The notes under the pieces are model-generated. The model ran no database searches. It was not told the origin of the DNA and was given only the letters and a program-made list of their open reading frames with translations. From NCBI GenBank assembly GCA_025989215.1, contig JAPDNP010000001.1, positions 868,001 to 932,000 on the forward strand: a DNA stretch of 64,000 nucleotides, given 5' to 3'. This DNA comes from Neisseriaceae bacterium JH1-16 (lineage in GTDB: Bacteria > Pseudomonadota > Gammaproteobacteria > Burkholderiales > Chromobacteriaceae). Shown piece after piece: positions 28,506-40,400 of the stretch. Every line of letters starts with the position of its first letter. Position 1 is the stretch's first letter. The position numbers and the translations under genes are program-made.

Positions 28506-30635
28506 CTAGATGCGCTTGAACGGGGGCAGCGAGGCGAGCAGCTTCTTGCCGTAGCTTTGCCGGGTAATCCGGTTATCGAGAATGGTGACTCGACCGTAGT
28601 CCTGCTCGGTACGGATCAGCCGGCCGACCGCCTGCACCAGCTTGATCGACGCCTCGGGCACGGTGATCTCGATGAACGGGTTACCGCCACGTTTCTCGAT
28701 CCAGCGCGACAGGGTACGGCCGACAGGATCGTCCGGCATCGCGAACGGCAGCTTGGCGATGATCACGTGCACGCACGCTTCGCCGGGCAGGTCGAGACCT
28801 TCCGAGAACGAGTCGAGACCAAAGATCACGCTGGATTGCCGTTCGGCCAACCTTTGATAGTGGGTTTCCAGCAACTTGGACTTGGGGATCTCACCCTGAA
28901 TCAGCAGACGGTCGCGCAGACTCATCGGCAGAGCCGCGGCAACGTCGTTCATCTGCTTACGCGAGGAGAACAGCACCAGGGTGCCGACCGCTTCCTTCAC
29001 GTCGATCAGCTTCGGCAGCCACTCGACGATTTCGCGGGTGTGGCCGGCCGGGTCTTTCGGGCTGACCATCAGCGGCGGCAGGTAGAGTTCCCCCTGCTCC
29101 TGGAAGCTGAACGGCGAGTCGAGCGCGACGCAGGTGGTTTCCGGCAGCCACTTCAGGCCGGTCTGCGATAACAGCAGATCGAACTCGCCGAGCGAGCGCA
29201 AGGTCGCCGAGGTCAGTAGCGCACCGGCGGCGCGACGCCACAAGGTGGCGGCGAGGCTGGCCGCGGCGCTGACCGGCGAGGCGCAGAATTCGTAATCGCC
29301 CTTGCCGCTGCTCTTGCGGGTGATCCACTTGGCGATCGGCGGAGCATTCTCGTCCGCTTCCTTCTCGAACAGATCCCACACCGCCATCACCTGTTCGGCG
29401 CGACCGAGCATCATGCCCAGATCGCTGGCGATGCGGTCGGTCAGTGGTGCATCGGACGACTTGTCGCGGCGGGTTTCAGCCAGCGCATCGGACAGGGTGT
29501 TGAGGTGTTTGACCAACATCCTCGCCGACAGCGCCAGGTTGGACGCCGGCACCTTTAGCCGCTCCGGCAGCTTGCCGTCCTCGATCAACCAGGTCGGCTC
29601 CAGATTGTCGCTGGAGGCGGCCAGCGCCTCTTCGCCCTCGAGCAGCCACAGCCACTCGGTCAGGCTCTCCATCAGCGCACCGGCCGCCTCGGCGGCATCG
29701 GCGGCCGCTTCGGCCTTGCCGGTCAGGCCATCGACCTTGCTGACCAGCGCGCCGACCTTGTCGAGCCAGAACATTGCCTGGCTCAGCGAATGCTCGGCCG
29801 AGAACTGGTTGATCGCCTTCTTGGCCAGGTGGTGCGCCTCGTCGATGCAGTAGAAGGCCTGATCCGGTGCCGGCAGGATCACGCCGCCGCCCATCGAGGT
29901 ATCGGCGAGCAGCAGGTCGTGGTTGGCGACCACCACGTCGACCGTTTCCAGCGTCTCGCGCGCCAGGTAGAACGGGCACTCGGCCCGGTTCGGACAGGCG
30001 GCTTTCAGGCAGCCATGGCGGTCGTTGGTAACGCGGCTCCACAGCCCGTCATCGATGACTTTCGGCCAACTGTCGCGGTCGCCGTTCCACTTGCGGTGAT
30101 AGAAGCTGTCGGACAGCTCGCGCAGCTGCTCGATCTCCTCCGCCTCCGGCTTGCGATCCCACACCGCCATCGTCGGGTCGAAGCCGAGCAGATCGCCCTG
30201 GGAATTTTCCGAGGTGAGCTGATAGAGGCGGTACGGACACAGGTAGCGGCCGCGGCCCTTGGCCAGCGCGAAGGTCAGTGGCAGGCCGCTGTTTTCCACC
30301 ACGAAGGGCAGGTCGCGGTTCACCAGCTGTTCCTGCAGCGCGATGGTGGCGCTGGTCACCACCAGCTTCTTGTTACGCGCCCGCGCCATCAGCCCGCCGG
30401 CCAACAGATAGGCCAGACTCTTGCCGACACCGGTCGGCCCCTCGACCACCACGATGCTCTCGCCCTGGCGTTCGGGCGCGTCTTCGCCCTCGGCGGCGTC
30501 CTGGCTGCGGGAGAAGGCATTGGCGATTTCGGCCAACATGCGGCGCTGGGCGGCACGCGGGCGAAAACCCGGCAGGTTGTCGGCGATGGCGCGGTAATGG
30601 TCGCGGATGGCGTCTTTTTCGGCGGCGGTAAGCAT
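28506..30635 (-). CDS. dinG: ATP-dependent DNA helicase DinG
   Basis: The 709-residue protein is an XPD-like iron-sulfur helicase that resolves R-loops and damaged structures. Walker A is EGPTGVGKSLAYL near 73. Cysteines in CLKAACPNRAECPFY, with one upstream (YLCPYRLY), form the 4Fe-4S site. The DEAH box reads CIDEAHHL, and motif VI is QAVGRLIRTEQDYG. I start at MLTAAEKDAIRDHYRAIADNL; an upstream frame adds 32 residues without similarity. It is divergent from the decarboxylase gene. Confidence 0.93.
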   Translation of the reverse strand: MLTAAEKDAIRDHYRAIADNLPGFRPRAAQRRMLAEIANAFSRSQDAAEGEDAPERQGESIVVVEGPTGVGKSLAYLLAGGLMARARNKKLVVTSATIALQEQLVNRDLPFVVENSGLPLTFALAKGRGRYLCPYRLYQLTSENSQGDLLGFDPTMAVWDRKPEAEEIEQLRELSDSFYHRKWNGDRDSWPKVIDDGLWSRVTNDRHGCLKAACPNRAECPFYLARETLETVDVVVANHDLLLADTSMGGGVILPAPDQAFYCIDEAHHLAKKAINQFSAEHSLSQAMFWLDKVGALVSKVDGLTGKAEAAADAAEAAGALMESLTEWLWLLEGEEALAASSDNLEPTWLIEDGKLPERLKVPASNLALSARMLVKHLNTLSDALAETRRDKSSDAPLTDRIASDLGMMLGRAEQVMAVWDLFEKEADENAPPIAKWITRKSSGKGDYEFCASPVSAAASLAATLWRRAAGALLTSATLRSLGEFDLLLSQTGLKWLPETTCVALDSPFSFQEQGELYLPPLMVSPKDPAGHTREIVEWLPKLIDVKEAVGTLVLFSSRKQMNDVAAALPMSLRDRLLIQGEIPKSKLLETHYQRLAERQSSVIFGLDSFSEGLDLPGEACVHVIIAKLPFAMPDDPVGRTLSRWIEKRGGNPFIEITVPEASIKLVQAVGRLIRTEQDYGRVTILDNRITRQSYGKKLLASLPPFKRI

Positions 30636-30785
30636 CCCCGTATTGTACCCGAAGCAGCAGCGCTGCTGCGCCCATGGCGGCACGGTTTTTGCAGGGGAGC
30701 CATGACGAATGGGGGATGTGATGACTAGCATGGAAGAGCAGGGTGCTCAATCAACGCCCCATCAAGACCCCAAGAGGAGACCGCC

Positions 30786-32744
30786 ATGGCACCGATCAGC
30801 CGCGTACTGCTGGTGAGTGACGACACCCTCTGGCAGACCGAAGTACTGGCCGCACTGGACGAAGCGGCGATGCATCTCCCGAACCCGCTGGGTCTGTGCT
30901 TTGCCGGTGCGCCCCCCGGTGAGGCGGCGATGACCACGCTCGCTCGCGACGGCGAAATCCAGGCCGTGCTGATCGACAACCGCTTGGCCGAAGGGCAGGG
31001 GGCTCAGGCGGCGGTGGAGCTGGCCAATCGCATCAACGCCTTTCGCCCCGAGCTATCGCTCTACGTGATGCTAGTGGATGCCGACGAGAAAGCGGTGATT
31101 CAGGCGCTGGCCAGCCACGCGGTCGACGGCTATTTCTACCGCGACGAGTTAGATGGCCACGACTGGTTTCGCATCGTCGCGGCCGAGTTGGCCGACAAGT
31201 CGGCAACGCCGTTCTACGACGCCCTCAAGCATTATGTGAATATGGCCAAGGACTCTTGGCACACGCCGGGACACGCCGGCGGCGACTCGCTGAAGGGCAG
31301 CCCCTGGGTCGGCGATTTCTACGATTTCGTCGGTGAGAACATGCTGCGCGCGGATCTGTCGGTGTCTGTGCCGATGCTCGACTCGCTGCTGCACCCGATA
31401 GGGGTGATCAGCGCGGCACAGGCGCTGGCGGCCAAGGCCTTCGGCGCGCGCCAGACCTTCTTCGCCACCAACGGCACCTCCACCGCCAACAAGGTGATCT
31501 GCCAGACGCTGCTGACACCGGGCGACACCTTGCTGCTCGACCGCAACTGCCACAAATCGGTGCACCACGGGGTAATTCTGTCCGGTGCACGGCCGGTCTA
31601 TCTCGACTCGTCGCTGAACCCTCGCTACGGCCTGTTCGGACCGGTGGCCAAGGCGACGCTGTTCGACGCGATCGAGCGCCACCCGGAGGCCAAGGTGCTG
31701 ATACTGACCTCGTGCACCTACGACGGGCTGCGCTACGACCTAGCGCCGATCATCGAACAAGCCCATCGGCACGGCATCAAGGTGGTGGTCGACGAGGCTT
31801 GGTACGGCTTCGCCCGTTTTCACCCGGCTTTTCGGCCAACCGCGCTGGAATCGGGCGCCGACTACGTCACGCAGAGCACGCACAAGATCCTGTCGGCGTT
31901 CTCGCAGGCCAGCATGGTGCACGTCAACGACCCGGCCTTCGATGCCCACCTGTTCCGCGAAAACTTCAATATGCACACCTCGACCAGCCCGCAGTACGGG
32001 CTGATCGCCAGCCTGGACGTGGCTCGCAAGCAGGCGGTAATGGAGGGCTACCGGCTGCTCGACCGTACCCTGAGGTTGGCCGAAGAGCTGCGCGTCAAGA
32101 TCAACGCCACTGGTGCATTCCGGGTATTGGACCTCATCGACCTTCTGCCCGAAGAGGTCAGGCAGGACGGCATCCTGCTCGACCCGACCAAACTGACCGT
32201 CGACATTTCCGCCTCGGGCTATTCGGCTGACGAGCTGCAGCGCGAGCTGTTCGAACACTTCAACATCCAGGTGGAGAAATCCACCTTCAGCACCATCACC
32301 CTGCTGCTGACGCTCGGCACCACCCGCAGCAAGGTCTCGCGCCTGCACGACGCGATGCTGCGTCTCGCTAAGCAACAACGCCCGCCGCGTCAAGTAGGCC
32401 GCCTGCCGGAGCTGCCGCGCTTCACCCAACTGGCCTGCCTACCGCGCGACGCGTTCTACGAGGGAGGGGAGCGCATACCACTGCTGGACGAGGAGGGGCG
32501 GCCGAATCCGGCCCTGATCGGCCGGGTGGCCTGCGATCAGATCGTGCCGTATCCGCCGGGCATCCCGGTGTTGGTGCCTGGGCAAATCATCGATGACGCA
32601 ATCATCACCTACTTATGCCGGCTGCTAAAGGCACAAAAAGGCGTCGACATCCATGGCTTGATCGAAAAAGACGCCGAATACCACTTGCGGGTTCTGCGGA
32701 ACGACGAGCTCGCCGCCCTGCCAAAACGTCGGTCAAACGATTGA
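30786..32744 (+). CDS. Orn/Lys/Arg decarboxylase, PLP-dependent, fold type I
   Basis: The 652-residue protein has an N-terminal receiver-like wing domain (about 1-125), then the catalytic domain opening with SWHTPGHAGG. The PLP lysine lies in STHKILSAFSQASM near 365, preceded by the DEAWYGFARFHP segment with the PLP-binding Asp. The C-terminal domain includes VACDQIVPYPPGIPVLVPG. It decarboxylates a basic amino acid to a polyamine or cadaverine; arginine or lysine is likely, but the substrate is not fixed by sequence. The next genes, argF and argG, feed arginine. The ATG at 30786 has AAGAGGAG upstream. Confidence 0.88.
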   Translation: MAPISRVLLVSDDTLWQTEVLAALDEAAMHLPNPLGLCFAGAPPGEAAMTTLARDGEIQAVLIDNRLAEGQGAQAAVELANRINAFRPELSLYVMLVDADEKAVIQALASHAVDGYFYRDELDGHDWFRIVAAELADKSATPFYDALKHYVNMAKDSWHTPGHAGGDSLKGSPWVGDFYDFVGENMLRADLSVSVPMLDSLLHPIGVISAAQALAAKAFGARQTFFATNGTSTANKVICQTLLTPGDTLLLDRNCHKSVHHGVILSGARPVYLDSSLNPRYGLFGPVAKATLFDAIERHPEAKVLILTSCTYDGLRYDLAPIIEQAHRHGIKVVVDEAWYGFARFHPAFRPTALESGADYVTQSTHKILSAFSQASMVHVNDPAFDAHLFRENFNMHTSTSPQYGLIASLDVARKQAVMEGYRLLDRTLRLAEELRVKINATGAFRVLDLIDLLPEEVRQDGILLDPTKLTVDISASGYSADELQRELFEHFNIQVEKSTFSTITLLLTLGTTRSKVSRLHDAMLRLAKQQRPPRQVGRLPELPRFTQLACLPRDAFYEGGERIPLLDEEGRPNPALIGRVACDQIVPYPPGIPVLVPGQIIDDAIITYLCRLLKAQKGVDIHGLIEKDAEYHLRVLRNDELAALPKRRSND

Positions 32745-32931
32745 TCGCTTGTCAGGACGGGGGTTTTCCGATAAATATAATCCCGTCGCATTTTTGTAAG
32801 TATGGGCGCCCGGACTGCGCCCATCGGCGACACTTGTACTGACTTGAGATTAGCGTGTAGTAGTGTGCCGTTGCGCCTGACGACACTGTCATCATCGCGC
32901 AGCGGCTTTCTTTTTTCTGGACCAAACAACC

Positions 32932-33852
32932 ATGACTCAACCTCGGCATTACCTTCAATTCAGTGACTTGACCCGCGAGGAGTACCACCATCTCTTCGAG
33001 CGTGCGGCGGTCCTGAAGCGACGATGGTACTCCGGCGAGCTGTACCAGCCGTTTGTCGGCAAGGTGATGTCGATGGTGTTCGAGAAGAATTCCACCCGGA
33101 CCCGGGTGTCCTTCGAAGCGGGCATGGCGCAATTGGGCGGCCATGCGATGTTCCTGGACACCAAGAGTTCGCAGATGGGCCGCGGCGAGCCGATCGAGGA
33201 CACCGCACGGGTGCTCTCGCGGATGAGCGACATCATCATGATCCGCACCTTCGAGCAATCGCTGGTGACAAAGCTGGCCGAGTACTCGCGTACGCCGGTG
33301 ATCAACGGGCTGACCAACGAATATCACCCGTGCCAGATCCTGGCCGACATCTTCACCTATACCGAGCGCCACGGTTCGATCAAGGGCAAGGTGGTGGCGT
33401 GGATCGGCGACGGCAACAACGTGGCACGTACCTGGCTGCAGGCGGCCAAGGTGCTCGGCTTCACGCTGCGCGTGGCGACGCCGAAGGGCTATGAGTTGAC
33501 CGTGCTCGACGGCGAGGATTACGGCGCCCATTACCAGCCGAGCAACGACCCGGTCGCGGCCGCAAGCGGCGCCGATATCGTCACCACCGACGTGTTCACT
33601 AGCATGGGCTTCGAAGCCGAGGCGCAAGCGCGCATCGCCGCCTTTGCCGACTTCCAGGTCACACCCGCGCTGATGGCCCACGCCAACCCGGACGCACTGT
33701 TCATGCACTGCCTACCGGCACACCGCGGCGAAGAAGTCGCCGCCGAAGTGATCGACGGCCCGCAAAGCGTGGTCTGGGACGAGGCCGAAAACCGCATGCA
33801 CGCGCAAAAGGCGCTGATTGAGTTCCTTCTGGCCGGCAAAACCACCGCCTGA
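32932..33852 (+). CDS. argF: ornithine carbamoyltransferase
   Basis: The 306-residue enzyme joins carbamoyl phosphate and ornithine to citrulline in arginine synthesis. The carbamoyl-phosphate motif is [11 protein letters not shown] near 50, and the ornithine and active-site loop reads [11 protein letters not shown] near 264 with its Cys. It sits 35 bases before argG, which uses citrulline, so the two probably form one operon. A TATAAT at 32776-32781 is a possible -10; its -35 is unclear. No ArgR box was recognised. Confidence 0.96.
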   Translation: MTQPRHYLQFSDLTREEYHHLFERAAVLKRRWYSGELYQPFVGKVMSMVFEKNSTRTRVSFEAGMAQLGGHAMFLDTKSSQMGRGEPIEDTARVLSRMSDIIMIRTFEQSLVTKLAEYSRTPVINGLTNEYHPCQILADIFTYTERHGSIKGKVVAWIGDGNNVARTWLQAAKVLGFTLRVATPKGYELTVLDGEDYGAHYQPSNDPVAAASGADIVTTDVFTSMGFEAEAQARIAAFADFQVTPALMAHANPDALFMHCLPAHRGEEVAAEVIDGPQSVVWDEAENRMHAQKALIEFLLAGKTTA

Positions 33853-33887
33853 AGCCAACACCAACGAATTTCGTAGAAAGAAGCATC

Positions 33888-35111
<1,224 letters not shown>

Positions 35112-35127
35112 GCGCGTCGAGCCGATC

Positions 35128-35152
35128 AAGCCGCCTTCGGGCGGCTTTTTTC
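35128..35152 (+). terminator. terminator after argG
   Basis: AAGCCGCC pairs with GGCGGCTT around a TTCG-type loop and runs into six T residues. Confidence 0.92.
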
Positions 35153-35189
35153 GTTACGCCGACCCACAAGGTTGGCCGAAAGGACCACC

Positions 35190-36071
35190 ATGCGCCTTAC
35201 CCCGAGCCAATGGATTCCATGGGCTTTCGTTCTGCTGTGGAGCACCGGCTTCATCGGCGCCAAACTCGGCTTGCCCTATATCGCGCCGTTCACCTTTCTC
35301 GCCTACCGGATGGCGTTCACGCTGCTGTGCTTCGTCGCGCTGATTGCCGTGTTTCGCGCCCCATGGCCGAGCTGGCGCGTGGCCCGTCACCAATGGGTCA
35401 GCGGCCTCCTGGTACACGGCACCTACCTGGGCGGCGTGTTCGCCGCGATCAAGCTGGCGGTACCGGCCGGGCTGACCGCCTTGTTGGTTGGCCTGCAGCC
35501 GGTATTGACCGCGCTGACCTCGCATCTGCTGTTCGGCCAACGTCTGAGCTCGCGCCAATGGCTGGGGCTGGCGGTGGGGCTCGCCGGCACCACGCTGGTG
35601 GTGATCGGTAGCAAGGGCATCTCGTTCGCCGGTGGCGGCGGCGTCATCTGGGCGCTGGTCGCGCTGGCCGGCATTACCGCCGGCACGCTGTACCAGAAGC
35701 GTCACGGCCACAGCGTGCACCCGTTGACCGGCACCTTCCACCAGTATCTGGCGGCACTGGTACTGACCGGCGCGGTGGCGTTGTTGTTCGAGCACGGCGA
35801 GCCGGTGCACTGGAGCGGCGAGCTGATCATGGCGATGGGCTGGAGCGTGCTGGTACTGTCGGTGGCGGCGATCCTGCTCTTGATGCGGATGATCCGCGAC
35901 GGCGAGGTGAGCCGGGTGGTCAGCTACTTCTATCTGGTGCCGGGCCTGACCGCACTGCAAGCTTGGCTGCTGTTCGATGAACAGTTGAGTCACCTCACGC
36001 TCGGCGGTATCGTACTAGCTGCAATCGGGGTGGCACTGGTGTTGCGCGCCGGCCCGACAAACCAACAATAA
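35190..36071 (+). CDS. EamA/DMT family transporter
   Basis: The 293-residue membrane protein shows about ten hydrophobic segments in two EamA halves (WAFVLLWSTGFIGAKLGLPY at the start, GGIVLAAIGVALVLRAG at the end). It belongs to the drug/metabolite transporter superfamily; substrates vary and cannot be read from sequence. I use the ATG at 35190, with an AAGGA ribosome binding site that directly follows the uptake-like motif (GGTTGGCCGAAAGGACC). A TTG start inside the motif is unlikely. Confidence 0.88.
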   Translation: MRLTPSQWIPWAFVLLWSTGFIGAKLGLPYIAPFTFLAYRMAFTLLCFVALIAVFRAPWPSWRVARHQWVSGLLVHGTYLGGVFAAIKLAVPAGLTALLVGLQPVLTALTSHLLFGQRLSSRQWLGLAVGLAGTTLVVIGSKGISFAGGGGVIWALVALAGITAGTLYQKRHGHSVHPLTGTFHQYLAALVLTGAVALLFEHGEPVHWSGELIMAMGWSVLVLSVAAILLLMRMIRDGEVSRVVSYFYLVPGLTALQAWLLFDEQLSHLTLGGIVLAAIGVALVLRAGPTNQQ

Positions 36072-36128
36072 TGAATCGGGGCAGGCAAGACAGCGCCCCG
36101 AGAACGTAAGCAGGAAGGAAAGACGGCA

Positions 36129-36335
36129 GTGTCTGAAGAGCAATTCACCAATGTCTCGCTGGTCGTGTTGCTGACCGGTCTGATCATTTTCATCGGCTTT
36201 ATCATCTGGGATCTGGGCAAAAAATCCAATGCCGGCAAGTTCGGCATGTTCATCCTGTTCCTGGTATTGGGCTTTGGCGTACTCGGCTTCGTGCTGAAGA
36301 ACGTGCTGGTCGAGTACCTGATGCTGAAGCAGTAG
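36129..36335 (+). CDS. small two-helix membrane protein, DUF2788-like
   Basis: This 68-residue protein starts at GTG with AGGAAGGAAAG upstream. It has two hydrophobic helices (VVLLTGLIIFIGFIIWDLG and FGMFILFLVLGFGVLGFVL) joined by a basic KKSNAGKFG loop. Length and sequence resemble DUF2788, small inner-membrane proteins of unknown role. It is followed at once by a 13-base C tract and a strong terminator. Confidence 0.65.
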   Translation: MSEEQFTNVSLVVLLTGLIIFIGFIIWDLGKKSNAGKFGMFILFLVLGFGVLGFVLKNVLVEYLMLKQ

Positions 36336-36339
36336 ATCG

Positions 36340-36352
36340 CCCCCCCCCCCCC
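36340..36352 (+). repeat. poly-C tract, 13 bases
   Basis: Thirteen C residues start five bases after the DUF2788-like stop codon, between the gene and its terminator. It is as long as the G tract at 592-604. Confidence 0.85.
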
Positions 36353-36358
36353 GCGAGC

Positions 36359-36393
36359 AAAGGCCGGCGCAGCCCTGGCTGCCCCGGCCTTTT
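36359..36393 (+). terminator. terminator after the small membrane protein
   Basis: AAAGGCCGG and GCAGCC pair with GGCTGC and CCGGCCTTTT in a long stem with a 2-base loop; a T tract follows. Confidence 0.85.
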
Positions 36394-36497
36394 GCCTTCG
36401 ACAAGCGGCATGCCTTTGCAATAATCTGCCGCGACTGAGCTACCATGTCGGAATCCGGCTGACCTGACCGAGCCGTCCGTTCCGCGGAGCCCGCCCC

Positions 36498-37166
36498 ATG
36501 ATCACCGTCCACCACCTTAACAACTCCCGCTCACAGCGCGTGCTATGGCTGCTCGAAGAGCTGGAATTGCCGTACCAGATCCAGCGTTATGAACGCGACC
36601 CCGCCACCATGCTGGCACCGGCAGCGCTGCGCAAGGTGCATCCTCTCGGCAAGTCGCCGGTCATCCAGGACGGCGATCTGATCTTGGCCGAATCGGGCGC
36701 CATCATCGACTACCTGATCGAGCGCTACGGCCAGGGCCGTCTCGCCCCGGCACGCGATACGCCGGACGGGCTGCGTTACAACTATTGGCTGCATTACGCC
36801 GAAGGCTCGCTGATGCCGCTCCTGGTAATGCGCCTGGTGTTCGACCGGCTATCACACCCTCCGGTGCCCTGGCTGTTGCGTCCGCTGGCCAGCGTCCTTG
36901 CCAACGGCGTAAAGCGCAGCTACCTCAACCCGCAGATCCGTCAGCATCTCGACTATCTGGAGGGCGAAATCGGTGAACAGGGGTGGTTCGTCGGCGACAA
37001 CTTCAGCGCTGCCGACATCCAACTGAGCTTCCCGCTCGAAGCCGCCAATGCCAGAAGCGGGCTCGAACACCACCCGAAACTGGCCGCTTTCCTGGAGCAA
37101 ATCCACGCGCGGCCGGCTTATCTGCGCGCCGTGGAGCAGGGCGGGCCGTACGAACTGCTGCACTGA
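36498..37166 (+). CDS. glutathione S-transferase family protein
   Basis: The 222-residue protein has the thioredoxin-like GST N-domain (MITVHHLNNSRSQRVLWLLE; the Ser after NN is the likely glutathione-activating residue). The cis-Pro motif GKSPVIQDG near 52 and the AESGAIIDYLIERYG signature follow. The C-terminal helical domain has DNFSAADIQLSFPLE with the capping Asp. The role is probably detoxification or maleylacetoacetate-type chemistry, not resolved by sequence. Confidence 0.9.
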   Translation: MITVHHLNNSRSQRVLWLLEELELPYQIQRYERDPATMLAPAALRKVHPLGKSPVIQDGDLILAESGAIIDYLIERYGQGRLAPARDTPDGLRYNYWLHYAEGSLMPLLVMRLVFDRLSHPPVPWLLRPLASVLANGVKRSYLNPQIRQHLDYLEGEIGEQGWFVGDNFSAADIQLSFPLEAANARSGLEHHPKLAAFLEQIHARPAYLRAVEQGGPYELLH

Positions 37167-37421
37167 GGTTCTGCGCTCCGCCCACGAAATCCACAGCATT
37201 CGGGCTATATGTCTGATGTCGTCCTTGCATTTGGCGTTGGCTCAGTAAATCCTGAACTCAGGGGCTTGATGTACGTCAGTGCCGCTAACAAGCATCAAGC
37301 GCCGCGTTGTTCGGCCGACCTCCTTGCCGTGGACCTAATCAGGCAGGCGAAGAAACGACCGAACAAGCGGCTAGCGGCAGCAAGCCGGGGCTGGGCCTTT
37401 TGACTTTGCGGTCATGCGACC
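37167..37421. other. intergenic region before the large PBP gene
   Basis: I see no gene, repeat or clear promoter in these 255 bases. Short frames here lack ribosome binding sites. Confidence 0.5.
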
Positions 37422-40400
37422 ATGTCATTACGCAGCTGGATCAAGTGGGGACTGTTCGTCGGGGTCTTTGGGCTGTTAATCCTCGCGGTATTCCTGTTCG
37501 CCCAGGACGAAATGCAGACATCACGGCTGCAGGCGCGCTATCTGCCGCCGCTGGCTCAGCAGATGCGCTTCGCCGTTGCCTCCGGGCCCAGCAGCGCGAT
37601 CCGCTTCCCCTTGTCGGGCCCCTACGATGAGCGCTTGGGATACAGCAGCCTGCCGGAGTTTTCCGACCGGCTCGCCGCGCGCGGCTTCACCGTTACCGCA
37701 CAAGTGCGGGACAGTACCGCGATGCTGTCACTCGAAGGGCTGGGCCTCTATCTGCCTTACAACGAAAAAGACCAGACCGGCCTCACCATACTCGATACCG
37801 CCGGCGCAACACTCTACGCGCAGCACTTCCCGACACGGGTCTACGCCCACTTCGATGATGTACCGCCACTACTGGTAAACAGCCTGCTGTTCATCGAAGA
37901 CCGCGACCTGCTGACCACACAGTACCCCCATCGCAACCCGGCCATCGACTGGAACCGCTTCGGGCTGGCAGCCTACGACCAGCTGCTCCACCTACTGGAC
38001 AAACGACATGAAGCCCCCGGCGGCAGCACCCTAGCCACGCAGATGGAAAAATTCCGCCACTCGCCGGATGGTCGTACTGGCAACCCGCTCGAAAAGCTGC
38101 GGCAGATCGCCTCGGCCTCGCTGCGCGCCTATCAGGACGGACCGGACACCCTGCCTATCCGCCGCCAAATTGTCGTGCAGTATCTGAACACGGTGCCGCT
38201 GTCGGCGAAAGCGGGCTACGGCGAGGTCGATGGCATTGGCGATGGTTTGTGGGCCTGGTACGGCCGCGACTTCGACGAGACCAACCAGTTGCTTACGGCT
38301 CCAATCATGGGCGAGCAGGATCTCAGCGCACAGGCCACGGTGTTCAAGGAAGCGCTGTCGCTGATGATTGCACAAAGGGCGCCGTCCTATTACCTGCGCG
38401 AGGGGCGAAGTGAGTTGACCCGGCTGACCGACAGTTATCTGCGCCTGCTCGGCGCGGCCGCCATCATCCCTCCGGCGCTACGCGACGCCGCACTGGCCGT
38501 TCAGCTGCAGCTGAGCGAGCGCCCCATGCCACAGACGGAACCGGGCTTCGTCATGCGCAAGGCCGCCACCGCGATCCGCGCCCACCTATCCGCCGCACTG
38601 GCCGTGCCGCGACTCTACGACCTCGACCGACTAGACTTGGTCGCGACGTCCACCCTGGACAAAGCCGTACAGGAGACGGTCAGCCAGAAGCTGGCCAGCG
38701 TCACCACCGCCGACGGCGCCCAAGCCGCCGGCTTATACGGTTTCGAGATGCTGAACCCGGGCGACGACCCCTCGCACATCGCCTTCAGCTTCACTCTGTT
38801 CGAACGCCGTGGAAGTGCCAACCTGCTGCGCGTACAGACCGACAGCGTCAACCAGCCGTTCGACGTCAATCTGGGAGCCAGGCTCAATCTTGGTTCGACG
38901 GCCAAGCTGCGCACACTGATCAGCTATCTGCAGATCGTCAGCGCGCTACATCAACGCTACGCCGAGCTCGATGCGGCGCAACTGCGCACGGCGACGATCG
39001 ACCCACAAGACAAGCTGAGCCGCTGGGCGCTGGATTACCTGTCGCAGACGCAGGACCACGGACTGCAGCCGATGCTCGAGGCAGCCCTCGACCGCCGCTA
39101 TTCGGCCAGCCCGGGTGAAACCTTCTACACCGGCGGTGGCGCCCAGACCTTCAGCAACTTCGAGCCCTCGTTCGACCACCGTATCCTGACGGTACGCGAG
39201 GCGTTCCAGCATTCGGTGAACCTGGTATTCGTGAGGCTGATGCGCGACATCGTCCACTACACCATGCTGCAGGTCACCGGCTCGACCAGCCAGTTGCTCG
39301 CCGACCCGGCCAAACGCGCCGACTATTTGAAGCGCTTTGCCGACCGCGAGGGCAGCGTTTTTCTTAGCCGTTTCTACGCCAAATACCACGGCAAGACCCC
39401 GGACGAGGCGAGGGCGCTGCTACTGGACAGCGTGCGCGACGTGCCGGCCAAGGTCGCCACCGCCTTGCGCAGCATCGACCCCGATGCCTCGCCGCAACGC
39501 TTTGCGCAAGAGATGAAGCAGGCACTGCCCGACAGCGCGCTGGCCCCCGACGATCTGGACGCCCTGTACCAGAAATACGGACCGGACAAATTCTCGCTGG
39601 CCGACCGTGGCTACATTGCCAGCATCCACCCGCTGGAGCTGTGGCTGGTCGACTACCTGCGGCGCCACCCGGACGCGACGCTGCACCAGGCGCTGGATGA
39701 CAGTCGCGACACGCGGCAGGAAGTCTACGCCTGGCTGTTCAAGACCCGGCGCCGCTTTGCGCAGGACCATCGCATCCGCGGCATGATCGAGCGGGAAGCC
39801 TTCGTCGAAATCGGACGGCAGTGGCGAGCGCTCGGCTACCCGTTCGAGTCGCTGACTCCGTCATATGCCGCCGCCGTCGGCGCCTCCGGCGACCGGCCGG
39901 TCGCGTTGGCCGAACTGATGGGGATTATTGGCAGCGGCGGCTGGAAGCTGTCCAACCCCAGCCTGACTTCACTGGACTTCGCCGCGAACACGCCGTATGA
40001 GACACACTTTAGCTATGCACCGGCAGCCCCGGAACGGCTGCTGCCAGACGAAATCGTGCAGGTGGTGCGCCGCTCCTTGCGCGATGTGGTGGTGGGCGGC
40101 ACGGGGCGACGGCTCGCCGACGGCTTCCCGCTGAGCAACGGCAAGCGGCTGGAGGTCTACGGCAAGACCGGCACCGGCGATCAGCGCTTTGGCGTGTATG
40201 CGCGCGGCGGCCGGCTGATCGAGTCGCGCAAGGTAAACCGGACAGCGGCCTTCGTATTCACCATCGGCGACCGCTTCTTCGGCGTCCTGACCGGCTATGT
40301 GCACGAGCCATATGCGGCGCGCTACAACTTCACCAGTGCTATGTCGGTGCAGCTGCTCAAGTCGCTGGCCCCGCAGCTCTCGCCACTGCTGACGGCACCA

